A program made the position numbers and the translations under genes. Of a stretch of DNA of 64,000 nucleotides, positions 16,385 to 26,585 are shown piece after piece. Under the pieces are notes generated by a model. The model ran no database searches. It had not been told where the DNA came from and saw only the letters and a list, made by a program, of their open reading frames with translations. This DNA is from Devosia ginsengisoli. GTDB taxonomy: Bacteria; Pseudomonadota; Alphaproteobacteria; Rhizobiales; Devosiaceae. Every line of letters begins with the position of its first letter. Within the stretch, counting starts at the first letter, position 1. The stretch covers positions 744,001 through 808,000 of the forward strand of contig NZ_CP042304.1 in NCBI RefSeq assembly GCF_007859655.1, given 5' to 3'.

Positions 16385-18409
16385 CTACCGGATGCTCCGC
16401 AGCGCTTGCTGCAATGTCACCGGGCTGTCCCCCAGCCGTTGACGATAGACCAGGTAGTTGCCGAGCACGCGCTTCACATAGGTGCGTGTCTCCTGGAACG
16501 GGATCAGCTCGACCCAGATCACCGGGTCGACATTGTCGGCGCGGGGGTCGCCATAAGCCTTGATCCATTTATTGGCATTGCCCGGGCCGGCATTGTAGGC
16601 GGCAGCGGCCAGCACCAGCGAGCCGTCATAGCGGTCGAGCTGGGCGCCGAGATAGGTCGAGCCGAGCAGGGCATTATAGGCCGCGTCGCTCACCAGCCGG
16701 CTGGCCGAATAGTCCACGCCCACCTTGCGGGCCACATCCTGCGCCGTGCCCGGCATCAACTGCATCAGCCCGCGCGCGCCGGCCGATGAGACGGCGTCGA
16801 TCTGGAACATCGATTCCTGCCGGGCAATGGCGTAGACGGCCGCCCGGTCGGCGGCCAGTTGGGCATTGGTGGGCAGGCCATCCTCGGGGAAACTGAACAG
16901 GTCGAGCGGCGTGCCGCGCTGATCGGCCGTGTTGGCAATGGCGATGGCCACATGATGCGCGCCGATTTCCTGCGCCAGCCGCGCGGCCAGCAGCATTTCG
17001 GCGCCGCCGGTCAGGCCATTGCCGAAATTGCGCAGTAGCGGCACCGCCATATTGGCCTGTCCATTGGCGGCCAGCAGGCGCACCGCCCGCACGATCGGAT
17101 TGCTGTCGAACAAGGCTTCGCTCTGCCGCCAATCGGGCAGGGGGCGGAGGTCGACCCCGGCCTGGCCCAGTTCGGTGCGCGCCAGTTGTCCGTAATAGAC
17201 ATTGCCATAGCGGGCTGCTGCTTCGAAGGCGGCCTGGGCGGCGGCGGTGTCGCCGAGCTTGAGATTGGCGCGGGCCAGCCAGTAATTGGCCTGCGTCACG
17301 CTGTCGGGCAGGGTGGACAGGCCGGCCATGGCGGTGAAATGGGTCTTGGCGGAAGCGGCGTCATCGAGGAAGGACAGGGCGATCCAGCCGGCGTGGAAAC
17401 GGGCTTCCACCAGCCTTCCTTCGGGGCCTTTGTCGTAATCGGCGGCGGCTCGATAGGCCAGCTGGGGCTCGCCGACATCGAGCAGCTTGCGCAGCAGCGT
17501 GCGGCGCTCATACCACCACTCGGCGGCATCGGGCACCACGTCGGGCGCCTTGGCCAGCCAGTCGACCGCGCTCTCCCACAACTCGAACTGTCTGGCGCGC
17601 TGCGCCCGCGAGAAGATGAAGACCGGATTGGACTGCATGGAGGGATCGACGCTGTCGAGCCGCGCCTTGGCATCGGCATCGTTGCGCGATACCGCCGCCC
17701 GCGCCACGACCAGCGATTTCTGCGCGTCCGACAGATAGGGCAGCAGGCGCTCGCTGCCGCGCGCCCGGTCATGCATCATCAGGTGCATGGCGCGCGCCCA
17801 ATGGGTGTCGCGGTCGAGCAGGCTGCCGAGCGTGTCGAGGACCTCTGTCTCCTGCTCTTCGGTCAGGAAATTGTCGATCCAGATGCTTTTGGCGATGCTG
17901 GTGGCGCGGCTGGTTTCGCCCTGCGCCAGATAGGCCTTTGCCAGCATGATCTGCCCGTCGATCGTATTGGGCATGGTGCCGCCCAAAGCCGCGACCACTG
18001 CGTTGGGGTCGGTTTCGGCTTTGGCCAGCGATTGCTCGATACGGGTGCGATAGATGCCTTGCGTGGCAAAGTCCGGTGCGTCAGCGGCGAAACGCTGCAC
18101 GGACTGGTAATCGATCTTGCCGGCGTTGAAATAGATGGCCGCCCACTGGATGGTGCGACGCTCCATGGCGTCGGGCAGGGCGCGGGCCTTGGTATAGGCG
18201 GCCACGGGATCACCGTCGAGCAGCTCATCCAGCGCAGCGCGGAACGCGGCTGAGCCGCGCGCATCGGCTGCGGGCGCACCGGCATTGGCCTGCACCGTGC
18301 CGGTGGTTATCGGGTCGATCGTGTCATTGGCCGTCGCATGCGAGATGGGGGCAAAGCTCAGAAGGCCCAAAACCGCCGCGATGAGGCCGGCGCGAAATTG
18401 CCGCATCAT
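16385..18409 (-). CDS. Soluble lytic murein transglycosylase
   Basis: The 674-residue periplasmic enzyme cleaves the MurNAc-GlcNAc bond with 1,6-anhydro product formation. A signal peptide spans about residues 1-27 (LIAAVLGLLSFAPISHA-TA). A long alpha-helical superhelical region follows, with the family 1 SLT catalytic domain at about 515-650. It shows IARQESMFQIDAVSSAGARG (catalytic Glu about 532), LMQLMPGTA and AAAAYNAGPGNANKW. Two adjacent ATGs (18409 and 18406) are possible behind AGGACACC. The gene is divergent from dapA. Its muropeptide products would be upstream of the murQ-nagA path at the left of the window. Confidence 0.9.
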   Translation of the reverse strand: MMRQFRAGLIAAVLGLLSFAPISHATANDTIDPITTGTVQANAGAPAADARGSAAFRAALDELLDGDPVAAYTKARALPDAMERRTIQWAAIYFNAGKIDYQSVQRFAADAPDFATQGIYRTRIEQSLAKAETDPNAVVAALGGTMPNTIDGQIMLAKAYLAQGETSRATSIAKSIWIDNFLTEEQETEVLDTLGSLLDRDTHWARAMHLMMHDRARGSERLLPYLSDAQKSLVVARAAVSRNDADAKARLDSVDPSMQSNPVFIFSRAQRARQFELWESAVDWLAKAPDVVPDAAEWWYERRTLLRKLLDVGEPQLAYRAAADYDKGPEGRLVEARFHAGWIALSFLDDAASAKTHFTAMAGLSTLPDSVTQANYWLARANLKLGDTAAAQAAFEAAARYGNVYYGQLARTELGQAGVDLRPLPDWRQSEALFDSNPIVRAVRLLAANGQANMAVPLLRNFGNGLTGGAEMLLAARLAQEIGAHHVAIAIANTADQRGTPLDLFSFPEDGLPTNAQLAADRAAVYAIARQESMFQIDAVSSAGARGLMQLMPGTAQDVARKVGVDYSASRLVSDAAYNALLGSTYLGAQLDRYDGSLVLAAAAYNAGPGNANKWIKAYGDPRADNVDPVIWVELIPFQETRTYVKRVLGNYLVYRQRLGDSPVTLQQALRSIR

Positions 18410-18662
18410 CTGGTGTCCTGCTGGTACGCAAGTTACATGGCCAGCAAGGAGCCCCCATCCTCGCGGTTAACCCATCCTTACCCTCTGGGGGTAAATATCA
18501 GGTTGCCGCTGCGACGATCCCTGCCGGCTGCCGCCAACGAAAATATTGTCGTGGCAGCCAAGTGTACGTATGGTGCGCCAACTCAAAACCGGCCGCACCC
18601 ATGCGGTCTATGCCATCCCGCCACGGCTGAACTGTGGCACCCAAACCAAGGACATCTCGACA

Positions 18663-19538
18663 ATGCTGCGAGGATCGATAACGGCGCTCATCACTCCCAT
18701 GCTCAATGGGAATGTGGATGAGAAAGCCCTCGCGAGCTTTATCGACTGGCAGATAGCCGAGGGCACGCATGGCCTGGTGCCTGTCGGCACGACCGGCGAA
18801 AGCCCCACTGTCAGCCACGAAGAGCATCGCCGCGTGGTCGAAATCGCCGTCGAGGTCGCTAATAAGCGCGTTCCTGTCATTGCCGGGGCCGGGTCCAACT
18901 CGACCGCCGAGGCGGTGGAACTGGCAAAGTTTGCCGAAAAGGCCGGCGCCGACGCGGTGCTGTCCATCGTGCCCTATTACAACAAGCCCAATCAGGAGGG
19001 CATGTTCCAGCACTTCTCGGCCGTGGCCAAGGCGATCGGCATCCCGGTCATCCTCTACAGCGTGCCCGGCCGCACCGTGGTCGATCTCACCATCGACACC
19101 ATTGCGCGCCTGCACGAGGCCCATGCCAACATTATCGGCGTCAAGGACGCGACGGCCGATCTGGGCCGGGCCAGCCTGCAGCGCGACAGGCTGGGCAAGG
19201 ATTTCATCCTGCTTTCGGGCGAGGACATTACCGCGCTGGCCTTCAACGCCCATGGCGGCCATGGTTGCATTTCGGTGACATCCAATATCGCGCCGCGCCT
19301 CTGCTCGCAGATGCAGGAACTCTCGCTTGCAGGGGACTTCAAGGGGGCGCTCGCTATCCAGGACAAGCTGGTGCACCTGCACAAGAACCTGTTCATGGAG
19401 CCCAATCCGACGGCGGTGAAATATGCCGCCAGCCGGCTCAACCGCTGCGCCAATGAGCTGCGCCTGCCGCTGGTCCCCGTCGCCAAGGCGACCGAGGAAG
19501 CCGTGGACTTTGCAATGCGCCATGCAGGGCTTATCTAA
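18663..19538 (+). CDS. dapA: 4-hydroxy-tetrahydrodipicolinate synthase
   Basis: DapA condenses pyruvate with aspartate semialdehyde in the lysine/diaminopimelate path. The 291-residue TIM barrel has [14 protein letters not shown] (substrate site), [11 protein letters not shown] (catalytic Tyr) and GVKDAT, whose Lys 161 should form the Schiff base. I chose ATG 18663 since the family begins [14 protein letters not shown]; upstream in-frame codons are not conserved-looking. It is followed 6 bp later by smpB, an arrangement common in Hyphomicrobiales. Confidence 0.95.
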   Translation: MLRGSITALITPMLNGNVDEKALASFIDWQIAEGTHGLVPVGTTGESPTVSHEEHRRVVEIAVEVANKRVPVIAGAGSNSTAEAVELAKFAEKAGADAVLSIVPYYNKPNQEGMFQHFSAVAKAIGIPVILYSVPGRTVVDLTIDTIARLHEAHANIIGVKDATADLGRASLQRDRLGKDFILLSGEDITALAFNAHGGHGCISVTSNIAPRLCSQMQELSLAGDFKGALAIQDKLVHLHKNLFMEPNPTAVKYAASRLNRCANELRLPLVPVAKATEEAVDFAMRHAGLI

Positions 19539-19544
19539 GAGCCT

Positions 19545-20042
19545 ATGAGCCAGAAGAACGACAAGAACAAGAACGGCATCATCAGCCACGGTCTCGTGGC
19601 TGAAAACCGTCGTGCGCGCTATGATTACGCGATCGGAGAGACGCTGGAAGCGGGCCTGGTGCTGACCGGCACCGAGGTCAAGTCGCTGCGGCTGGGCAAG
19701 GCGCAGATCACCGAAGCCTATGCCTCGCCGGAAAAGGGCGAGCTCTGGCTGATCAACGCGCATATCCCCGAATATCTGCAGGCCAACCGCTTCAACCACG
19801 AAGAGCGCCGTCCCCGCAAACTGCTGGTGTCGCGCAAGCAACTGGCCAAGCTCGACCAGGAAGTCTCCCGCGCCGGCAATACGATCGTGCCGCTCAAGCT
19901 GTTCTTCAACGACCAGGGCCGCGCCAAGGTGCTGATCGGCCTGGGCAAGGGCAAGAAGAATTATGACAAGCGCGAAACCGAGCGCAATCGCGACTGGAAC
20001 CGCGACAAGTCACGCATCATGAAAGAAGGCGGGCGGGGGTAG
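19545..20042 (+). CDS. smpB: SsrA-binding protein
   Basis: SmpB binds tmRNA and brings it to stalled ribosomes for trans-translation. The 165-residue protein shows [44 protein letters not shown] and the basic C-terminal tail ([20 protein letters not shown]) that enters the mRNA channel. Length and motifs are standard. It is cotranscribed with dapA (6-bp gap). The tmRNA gene is not in this window. A 130-bp inverted repeat follows. Confidence 0.96.
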   Translation: MSQKNDKNKNGIISHGLVAENRRARYDYAIGETLEAGLVLTGTEVKSLRLGKAQITEAYASPEKGELWLINAHIPEYLQANRFNHEERRPRKLLVSRKQLAKLDQEVSRAGNTIVPLKLFFNDQGRAKVLIGLGKGKKNYDKRETERNRDWNRDKSRIMKEGGRG

Positions 20043-20053
20043 GGGGCCAGATC

Positions 20054-20185
20054 GTGCCACGCCCTCGTGGTTCGAGGCGCTGAAGAAGCACCTCACCATG
20101 AGGGCTGTTGCTACACCGAGTTCCCAGTAGCCCTCATGGTGAGGTGCGAGCCCTTCGCGAGCCTCGAACCACGAGGGCGTGGCAC
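20054..20185. repeat. Long intergenic inverted repeat, copy A of three
   Basis: Arms run from GTGCCACGCCCTCGTGGTTC on the left to the complementary GAACCACGAGGGCGTGGCAC on the right. Inner segments (CACCTCACCATGAGGGCT and AGCCCTCATGGTGAGGTG) also pair. Between them the arms differ, giving local side hairpins. It is nearly identical to elements at 32222-32350 and 35999-36128. It lies between convergent smpB and the NYN gene. Confidence 0.9.
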
Positions 20186-20195
20186 TTATGGTGCG

Positions 20196-20765
20196 CTATT
20201 CCTCGGTCGCTACCGGCGCCACTACCGGCCGCGTGCTTGGCGGGCGCCCCACCGTCTTGGCAAGTTCGGCCACGTCGATGAAGAAGTCGGCCTGCCGGCG
20301 CAGGTCGTCGGAGATCATCGGGGTTGCGGTGGTGAGGGTGGAGACCACGGTGACGCGCTTGCCCTTGCGCTGCAGCGCGGCGACCAGGGCAGTGAAATCG
20401 CCGTCGCCCGAGAACAAAACCATGTGATCGTAGAACGGGGCGAGTTCGAGCGCGTCGACAGTCAGCTCGATATCCATATTGCCCTTCACCTTGCGGCGCC
20501 CCGTGGCATCGGTGAATTCCTTGGCCGGCTTGGTGACCACGGTGAAGCCGTTATAGTCCAGCCAGTCGATCAGCGGGCGGATGGAGGAATATTCCTGATC
20601 CTCGATCAGCGCGGTGTAGTAATTGGCGCGCAGCAGATAGGCGCGGGCATTGAAATCGGCCAGCAGGCGCCGGTAATCGATATCGACGCCGATTGCCTTG
20701 GACGTGGCGTAGAGATTGGCGCCGTCGATAAACAGAACGATCTTTTCCCGCGGGTCGATGGGCAT
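20196..20765 (-). CDS. NYN-domain protein (LabA/DUF88 family)
   Basis: The 189-residue protein is a PIN-like NYN domain, a predicted metal-dependent RNase. Conserved acidic residues are visible in IVLFIDGANLYATSK, GNMDIELTVDALEL and LFSGDGDFTALVAALQRKGK; the SGDGDF box is the family signature. ATG 20765 was chosen because GGGAGACGAG precedes it. A short Pro-rich tail (RPPSTRPVVAPV) follows the domain. It is divergent from rpoZ. RNA processing or decay is the likely role, but the substrate is unknown. Confidence 0.88.
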   Translation of the reverse strand: MPIDPREKIVLFIDGANLYATSKAIGVDIDYRRLLADFNARAYLLRANYYTALIEDQEYSSIRPLIDWLDYNGFTVVTKPAKEFTDATGRRKVKGNMDIELTVDALELAPFYDHMVLFSGDGDFTALVAALQRKGKRVTVVSTLTTATPMISDDLRRQADFFIDVAELAKTVGRPPSTRPVVAPVATEE

Positions 20766-21015
20766 CTCTCGTCTCCCGTCAGCGGCCTGGCCGCCCAAAT
20801 CATTGCGCTGCAAAAGCAGCCAAAAGGTTTATTTAAATTCCGCAGAGGGCATTAACTTAATTTCGGTATTCGCATGTTTTCCGATGTCCGGCAAGACATC
20901 GCCCCTTCCGCAATCAAGACATGGCTAATGCGCGCCCAGCGGTGCAGGGCAACCTTGTGCCCATGGGACCACTGGTGTATGGGAGGCGTTCATTCCATAA
21001 GTTTTGGAGACGTCT

Positions 21016-21384
21016 GTGGCACGCGTCACCGTTGAAGACTGCATCGAAAAGATCGACAACCGCTTCGATCTCGTTCTCATGGCGGCCCATCGCGCGCGCA
21101 TGATTTCGTCCGGCGCGCAGATCACTGTCGCCCGCGACAACGACAAGAATCCCGTTGTGGCCCTGCGCGAAATCGGCGACGGCGCCATTTCGCCGGAAGA
21201 CCTGCGCGAGGACCTGATCCATTCGCTGCAGAAATATGTCGAAGTCGACGAGCCCGAGAGCCATGCGGCTCCGTTGATCGAAAGCGCCGGCGACGACGAT
21301 TCGATCAATTTCGACACGATCAGCGAAGAAGAACTGCTGCGCGGCATCGAAAGCCTGGCCCCGCCGGAGCGCCGCGACGACTGA
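21016..21384 (+). CDS. rpoZ: DNA-directed RNA polymerase omega subunit
   Basis: The 122-residue omega subunit promotes assembly and stability of RNA polymerase. It begins [20 protein letters not shown] and has [11 protein letters not shown], with the acidic C-terminal extension usual in alphaproteobacteria ([20 protein letters not shown]). GTG 21016 is preferred over TTG 21004 because GGAG lies 6 bases upstream of it. A terminator follows, so rsh downstream probably has its own promoter, although the rpoZ-rsh linkage is conserved. Confidence 0.94.
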   Translation: MARVTVEDCIEKIDNRFDLVLMAAHRARMISSGAQITVARDNDKNPVVALREIGDGAISPEDLREDLIHSLQKYVEVDEPESHAAPLIESAGDDDSINFDTISEEELLRGIESLAPPERRDD

Positions 21385-21406
21385 TTTCGGTTGGTTGCTT
21401 GAGTTC

Positions 21407-21440
21407 AACACCCTCGGCAAGTCCGGGGGTGTTTTGTTTT
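21407..21440 (+). terminator. Rho-independent terminator after rpoZ
   Basis: AACACCC at 21407-21413 pairs with GGGTGTT at 21427-21433, and TTGTTTT follows. It is 23 bp past the rpoZ stop. Confidence 0.8.
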
Positions 21441-21547
21441 GGGTATTCTCTTCCCAAGCGCCCGCAACTCAGATACGCAACCCGAACCCTTCCCATTTTC
21501 TTTCAAAACGCTAAGCTCTTTCCTTCGAGCGAGCGGCGACACCTCCC

Positions 21548-23833
21548 ATGATGCGTCAGTACGAGCTTGTCGAACGCGTTCAGGCCTACAATCCTGATGT
21601 CGACGAGCAGTTGTTGAACAAGGCCTATGTGTACGCCATGCAGAAGCATGGCTCGCAGAAGCGTGCCTCGGGCGACCCCTATTTCAACCATCCGCTCGAA
21701 GTCGCCGCCATCCTGACCGAGCTCAAGCTCGACGACGCCTCCATCGCCGTCGGTCTGCTGCATGACACGATCGAGGATACCGACGCGACGCGGGCCGAGA
21801 TCGATCAACTGTTCGGCGCCGAAATTGCCGCCATTGTCGATGGGCTGACCAAGATTGACCGCCTCAACCTGGTGTCGCGCGAGGAGGCTCAGGCCGAGAA
21901 CCTGCGCAAGCTGCTGCTGGCCATCAGCCAGGATGTGCGGGTGCTGTTGGTCAAGCTCGCCGACCGGCTGCACAATATGCGCACGCTGCAATTCATGCCG
22001 CCGGAAAAGCAGCAGCGCATCGCCCAGGAAACCATGGATATCTATGCCCCGCTCGCCGGGCGCATGGGTATGCAGGACATGCGCAACGAGCTGGAAGATA
22101 TCTCGTTCCGGATTCTCCAGCCCGAGCATTACCAGGCCATCGTCGCCCGGCTCGACGAAATGCAGGCGGAATATCGCGAGACGATCGCCACCATTTCGAC
22201 CGAACTGAGCGAGCGCCTGGCCGTCGAGGGCATCACCGCCCGGGTCAAGGCACGGGTGAAATCGCCCTTCTCGATTTTCAACAAGATCGAGCGCAAGTCG
22301 ATCGCGCTGGAGCAGCTCTCCGACATGATCGGCTTCCGCGTCATCGTCGGCTCGGTCGAGGAATGCTACCGCACGGTCGGCGTGGTCCATACGCAGTGGA
22401 AGGTCGTGCCGCTGCGCTTCAAGGACTATATCTCGGTCCCCAAGCACAATGACTACCAGTCGATCCACACCACCATTGTCGGCCCCGGCCGCCAGCGCGT
22501 AGAGCTGCAGATCCGGACCGAGGACATGGACCGCATCGCCGAATTCGGCATTGCCGCCCATGCGCTCTACAAGGACGGCGCCTCGGCCAATCTGGGCCGT
22601 ATCGAGCAGGAATCGCAGGCCTATGGCTCGCTGCGCCAGACCATCGGCCACCTGACGACCGGCAATTCGTCGACCGAGGATTTCCTCGAATATACCAAGC
22701 TGGAACTGTTCCAGGACCAGGTGTTCTGCTTCACCCCGCGCGGGCGGCTGATCGCGCTGCCGCGCGGCGCCACGCCCATCGATTTCGCCTATGCGCTGCA
22801 TACCGATATCGGCGATACCTGCGTCGGCGCCAAGATCAACGGCTCCATCCTGCCGCTGGTGACGCAGCTCCGCTCGGGCGACGAAGTCGAGATCATCCGC
22901 GACCAGAACCACTCCCCGCCGATGAACTGGCTGGGCATTGCCGCTACCGGCAAGGCCCGTGCCGCCATCCGCCGTGCCGTGCGCCTTGCCGCCACCCAGC
23001 GCGCTTTTGCCCTGGGCGAACATGTGCTGCTCATGATGCTCGAGCGCGAAGGCGTCATGCTGGACGATGGCGAGGCCAAGGCGCTGGCCGAGGCTTTGGG
23101 CACGCCCAGCCGGCGCGACCTGCTGATCGCGGTGGGCGAGGGCAAGATCGGCTCCGAGCCCCTGGCGGCCGAACTGGCCAAGCTCAAGGGCCTGCGCAAG
23201 CGGCGCCGCAAGCTCGACCTGCCGGTGGCCGACACGGCCGATGGCTGGTTCGCTTTGCGCGCCACTGACCTGTTCCGCTTCCGCGTGCCTGGCGGCCAGC
23301 GCTCCGGTCCGCGCGCCAAGGCGGCTTTGGCCCAGCTCGATTTCCATATGCCGGTGACGGTTTCGGGGGAGGGCGTCGTGCCGGGCGACCGGCTGGTCGG
23401 CATTCTCCAGCCGGACTCTCCGATGCTGGTCTATCCGATCCATTCCGAAGCGCTGATCGACCTGCATGACAGCGACGTGGCCTGGGTGGACGTGCGCTGG
23501 AACCTGACGGGTGAGGACAAGCTCTATGCCACCGTCATCACCATGGAGAGCGTCAACAAGCCCGGTTCGCTGGCGCAGATTTCCTCGGCGATCGCCGCCT
23601 GCGATGCCAATATCAACAATCTGGTGATGCGGATGATTTCGCCCGACTTTCACCAGATGATCTTCGAAATCGAGGTGCGCGACCTTGCGCAACTCACCGA
23701 TGTTCTGGCAACGCTCAAGCGCAGCCCGGGTCTGTCAGCCGTCCAGCGCGCCGGCATCCGCGAAGCGGGCATGATTTCGACCCTGGAATGGGACGGCAAT
23801 GTCGACCGGAGATTTGTTGATGACGAAAGATGA
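21548..23833 (+). CDS. rsh: Bifunctional (p)ppGpp synthetase/hydrolase (Rsh)
   Basis: The single alphaproteobacterial RelA/SpoT homologue, 761 residues, makes and degrades (p)ppGpp. The N-terminal HD hydrolase domain has His 48 and His-Asp 72-73 ([10 protein letters not shown]). The synthetase domain contains [17 protein letters not shown] and [20 protein letters not shown]. The RFKD motif, in place of the monofunctional RelA acidic version, supports a bifunctional enzyme. TGS ([20 protein letters not shown]) and C-terminal ACT ([20 protein letters not shown]) domains complete the protein. The pyrE ATG lies inside its 3' end, a 14-bp overlap that suggests translational coupling. Confidence 0.95.
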   Translation: MMRQYELVERVQAYNPDVDEQLLNKAYVYAMQKHGSQKRASGDPYFNHPLEVAAILTELKLDDASIAVGLLHDTIEDTDATRAEIDQLFGAEIAAIVDGLTKIDRLNLVSREEAQAENLRKLLLAISQDVRVLLVKLADRLHNMRTLQFMPPEKQQRIAQETMDIYAPLAGRMGMQDMRNELEDISFRILQPEHYQAIVARLDEMQAEYRETIATISTELSERLAVEGITARVKARVKSPFSIFNKIERKSIALEQLSDMIGFRVIVGSVEECYRTVGVVHTQWKVVPLRFKDYISVPKHNDYQSIHTTIVGPGRQRVELQIRTEDMDRIAEFGIAAHALYKDGASANLGRIEQESQAYGSLRQTIGHLTTGNSSTEDFLEYTKLELFQDQVFCFTPRGRLIALPRGATPIDFAYALHTDIGDTCVGAKINGSILPLVTQLRSGDEVEIIRDQNHSPPMNWLGIAATGKARAAIRRAVRLAATQRAFALGEHVLLMMLEREGVMLDDGEAKALAEALGTPSRRDLLIAVGEGKIGSEPLAAELAKLKGLRKRRRKLDLPVADTADGWFALRATDLFRFRVPGGQRSGPRAKAALAQLDFHMPVTVSGEGVVPGDRLVGILQPDSPMLVYPIHSEALIDLHDSDVAWVDVRWNLTGEDKLYATVITMESVNKPGSLAQISSAIAACDANINNLVMRMISPDFHQMIFEIEVRDLAQLTDVLATLKRSPGLSAVQRAGIREAGMISTLEWDGNVDRRFVDDER

Positions 23834-24410
23834 CGTGCTGACCATTTTCCGCGAATGCGGTGCCATGCTCGAAGGCCACTTCATCCTGTCATCCGGCCTG
23901 CGCTCGCCGATCTTCCTGCAGAAGGCCAAGGTGTTCCAGTATGCTGCGCAGACCGAAAAGCTGTGCAAGGCGCTGGCCGAACGGATCCGCGCCGAAGTGC
24001 CCGGCGTGACCAAGGTCGTTTCGCCGGCCATTGGCGGCATTATCCCCGGCTATGAAACCGCCCGCCAGCTTGGCGTTCCGGCGCTCTATACCGAGCGGGT
24101 CGACGGCAAGTTCGAATTGCGCCGCGGCTTCGAGATATCGGCCGACGACAAGGTGGTGGTGGTGGAGGACATTGTCTCGACCGGCCTTTCCATCCGCGAA
24201 TGCGTCGAGGCCTTGCGCGGCATCAGCGCCAATGTCGTGGCCGCCGCCTGCCTGATCGACCGATCGGGTGGCGAAGCCGATGTCGGCGTGCCGCTGGTGA
24301 GCCTGATCGAATTCAAGGTGCCGGCCTATCCCGCCGACCAGCTGCCGCCCGAACTGGCCGCCATCCCGGCCGTGAAGCCGGGCAGCCGCGGCATCCAGGG
24401 CGTGAAGTGA
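23820..24410 (+). CDS. pyrE: Orotate phosphoribosyltransferase
   Basis: PyrE transfers phosphoribose from PRPP to orotate, giving OMP for pyrimidine synthesis. The 196-residue protein shows [33 protein letters not shown] and the PRPP loop [16 protein letters not shown] 23820 has GGAG 8 bases upstream and matches the family N-terminus ([16 protein letters not shown]). An ATG at 23799 would lack a better ribosome site. It overlaps rsh by 14 bp and is separated from acpS by a large inverted repeat. Confidence 0.93.
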   Translation: MTKDDVLTIFRECGAMLEGHFILSSGLRSPIFLQKAKVFQYAAQTEKLCKALAERIRAEVPGVTKVVSPAIGGIIPGYETARQLGVPALYTERVDGKFELRRGFEISADDKVVVVEDIVSTGLSIRECVEALRGISANVVAAACLIDRSGGEADVGVPLVSLIEFKVPAYPADQLPPELAAIPAVKPGSRGIQGVK

Positions 24411-24437
24411 GTTTGGACATCGCCACGAACGCGGTTT

Positions 24438-24554
24438 CCCCTTCTCCCCTCGTGGGAGAAGGTGCCCCGAAGGGGCGGATGAGGGGGGCAGTGCGCTCCG
24501 CATCCCCCTCATCCGTCGGCTGCGCCGCCACCTTCTCCCACGAGGGGAGAAGGG
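24438..24554. repeat. Perfect 26-bp inverted repeat with nested repeat
   Basis: Arms at 24439-24464 and 24529-24554 are perfect reverse complements (cores TTCTCCCCTCGTGGGAGAAG and its complement). Nested arms lie at 24476-24487 and 24504-24515. It occupies nearly the whole pyrE-acpS gap. Confidence 0.9.
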
Positions 24555-24570
24555 AAGAAGGAGCCCCTCC

Positions 24571-24987
24571 ATGATCATCGGCCTCGGCTCCGATCTCATC
24601 CAGATCCATCGCGTCGAACAGACGCTGGAGCGCTATGGCGCCCGCTTCACCAATCGCTGCTTTACCGAGATCGAGCGCCGCAAATCCGATCGTCGCGCCC
24701 AGCGCGCCGCCTCTTATGCCAAGCGCTTCGCTGCCAAGGAGGCCTGTTCCAAGGCACTGGGGACCGGCATTTCCTGGGGCGTCTACTGGCGCGACATGGG
24801 CGTGGTGAACCTGCCATCGGGCAAGCCGACCATGCATTTGACCAATGGCGCGGCAAAAGCGCTGGCCCGCCTTGTGCCCCCGGGCCACGTGCCCCACATC
24901 CACCTGACCATCACCGACGATGCCGGGCTCGCCCAGGCCTTCGTCATCATCGAAGCGCTGCCGCAAGATGACCCCGGAAAGTTGTAG
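24571..24987 (+). CDS. acpS: Holo-acyl-carrier-protein synthase
   Basis: AcpS transfers 4'-phosphopantetheine from CoA to acyl carrier protein. The 138-residue protein begins [20 protein letters not shown], with the Mg-binding Asp 8, and has [16 protein letters not shown] with the catalytic Glu. Length is normal. The start sits immediately after the inverted repeat, whose right arm supplies the GGAGAAGGGAAGAAGGAG purine run. Transcription from pyrE, if it occurs, must pass the repeat; acpS then leads into lepB-rnc-era. Confidence 0.95.
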   Translation: MIIGLGSDLIQIHRVEQTLERYGARFTNRCFTEIERRKSDRRAQRAASYAKRFAAKEACSKALGTGISWGVYWRDMGVVNLPSGKPTMHLTNGAAKALARLVPPGHVPHIHLTITDDAGLAQAFVIIEALPQDDPGKL

Positions 24988-25074
24988 ACTTTTCGGATCG
25001 GGTCATCGGTCACTCCGATTGACCCGGCGGGCTCAAACGCCTAACGCTTCGACACCGTCTTTCCGGGGAATTCC

Positions 25075-25878
25075 ATGAGCCAGCCCGCCGACAAGTCCAT
25101 CAAGAAATCAGCGGCCAACGAGTGGTGGGAAACCATCGTCGTCGTGGTCGAGGCTTTGCTGATCGCCATCGTGCTGCGCTCGTTCCTCTACCAGCCCTTT
25201 TCCATTCCCACCGCCTCCATGCAGCAGACGCTGATGATCGGCGACTATTTCGTCGCCAACAAGTTCGTCTGGGGCTATGGCAAGCATTCCTTCTCGCTCG
25301 GCCGCTATGGCGATTTCTCGCTGCTCGATTTCGAACTGCCGATCAATAACCGCATCTTCGGGCGCGAGCCGAACCGGGGCGATATCGCCGTGTTCCGGCC
25401 GGTGCCGCAGAATATCGAATATATCAAGCGCGTGGTCGGCCTGCCGGGCGATACGATCCAGGTCAAGGCAGGGCGCCTTTACATCAACGGCACCATGGTG
25501 GAGCGCGAGCAGATCGGCACGGCGCAGGATACCGACAGCAATGGCGATACCCGCGAAGTCACGCTCTACCGCGAGACTTTCCCGGAGGGTACGACCCACA
25601 TCATCCAGGAAATCTCGGACAATGCGCCGCTCGACAATACGTCGGAATATGTCGTGCCGGCCGGCCATTATTTCATGATGGGCGACAACCGCGACCGCTC
25701 GGCCGATAGCCGCGTGCTCAGCCAGGTCGGCTATGTGCCGGCGGTGAACCTCATCGCCAAGGCCGAAGCGCGCTTCTTCTCGATCAAGGACAATATTCCG
25801 CCCTGGCAGCTCTGGCAGTGGCCGGCCAATGTGCGCTGGGACCGCATGTTCCAGGGCGTTGATCACCAGCCTCTATGA
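25075..25878 (+). CDS. lepB: Signal peptidase I
   Basis: LepB removes signal peptides from exported proteins at the inner membrane. The 267-residue protein has one N-terminal membrane helix (about 18-38, IVVVVEALLIAIVLRSFL). The catalytic Ser lies in FSIPTASMQQTLMIGDY (Ser 48) and the general-base Lys in YIKRVVGLPGD (Lys 118). Box E reads YFMMGDNRDRSADSR. Its stop overlaps the rnc start (ATGA). The lepB-rnc-era order is conserved across proteobacteria. Confidence 0.96.
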   Translation: MSQPADKSIKKSAANEWWETIVVVVEALLIAIVLRSFLYQPFSIPTASMQQTLMIGDYFVANKFVWGYGKHSFSLGRYGDFSLLDFELPINNRIFGREPNRGDIAVFRPVPQNIEYIKRVVGLPGDTIQVKAGRLYINGTMVEREQIGTAQDTDSNGDTREVTLYRETFPEGTTHIIQEISDNAPLDNTSEYVVPAGHYFMMGDNRDRSADSRVLSQVGYVPAVNLIAKAEARFFSIKDNIPPWQLWQWPANVRWDRMFQGVDHQPL

Positions 25879-26585
25879 GCCGAGGCGCGCGCAACCATGA
25901 CAAGCTGCAGTTCCGGCTCGGCTACCGCTTTGCCGACCCGGACCTGCTGGGCCGCGCGCTGACCCATTCCAGCGCCGTCTCGCCCGCCAAGCGCATCGAA
26001 TATTCCTACCAGCGCCTCGAATTCCTCGGTGATCGCGTGCTCGGCCTGGTCGTCGCCGACATGCTCTATCGCCGCTATCCCAAGGCCAATGAGGGCGAGT
26101 TGAGCCGCACGCTCAATTCGCTGGTGCGCAAGGAAACCTGCGCCGTCATCGCCCGCACGCTGGACCTTGGCTCCGAAATGCATCTGGGCGACAGCGAAGC
26201 CCGCACCGGCGGCGCCGAGAAGGAAGCCATTCTCGGCGATGTCACCGAGGCGGTCATCGGCGCCATCTATTGCGACGGCGGCATGGCCAAGGCCTATGAA
26301 TTCGTCGAGCGCATGTTCGAGGAATTTCTGGCCGACGGCTCGGCCAACAAGGCCGACGCCAAGACCACATTGCAGGAATGGGCCCAGGCCCGTGGGCTCG
26401 AGCCGCCCACCTATACCCAGACCGACCGGCGCGGCCCCGACCACGCCCCCGAATTCACCATAGCAGTCACCCTTGGCGACTATGATAGTCTCAGCGCCAC
26501 CGGCCCTTCCAAGAAGATCGCCGAACACAAGGCCGCCGAACTGTTCCTGATCGCCCACAAGGTGTGGAAGGAAGCCTCGAGATGA
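25875..26585 (+). CDS. rnc: Ribonuclease III
   Basis: RNase III cleaves double-stranded RNA in rRNA maturation and mRNA control. The 236-residue protein has the nuclease signature RLEFLGDRVLGLVVADMLY. Arg replaces the more usual Ala or Ser after GD, but the catalytic Glu/Asp are intact. It also has AILGDVTEAVIGAIYCDGG with the second acidic cluster and a C-terminal dsRNA-binding domain (GPDHAPEFTIAVTLGDY, SKKIAEHKAAELFL). It is translationally coupled to lepB and era by ATGA overlaps. Confidence 0.96.
   Translation: MSRGARNHDKLQFRLGYRFADPDLLGRALTHSSAVSPAKRIEYSYQRLEFLGDRVLGLVVADMLYRRYPKANEGELSRTLNSLVRKETCAVIARTLDLGSEMHLGDSEARTGGAEKEAILGDVTEAVIGAIYCDGGMAKAYEFVERMFEEFLADGSANKADAKTTLQEWAQARGLEPPTYTQTDRRGPDHAPEFTIAVTLGDYDSLSATGPSKKIAEHKAAELFLIAHKVWKEASR

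Noticed and set aside
21503..23692. 729-codon open frame on the minus strand
   Set aside because: It is antisense to rsh, whose domains are complete; the translation is His/Asp/Arg-rich without recognisable motifs, as expected opposite a GC-rich gene.
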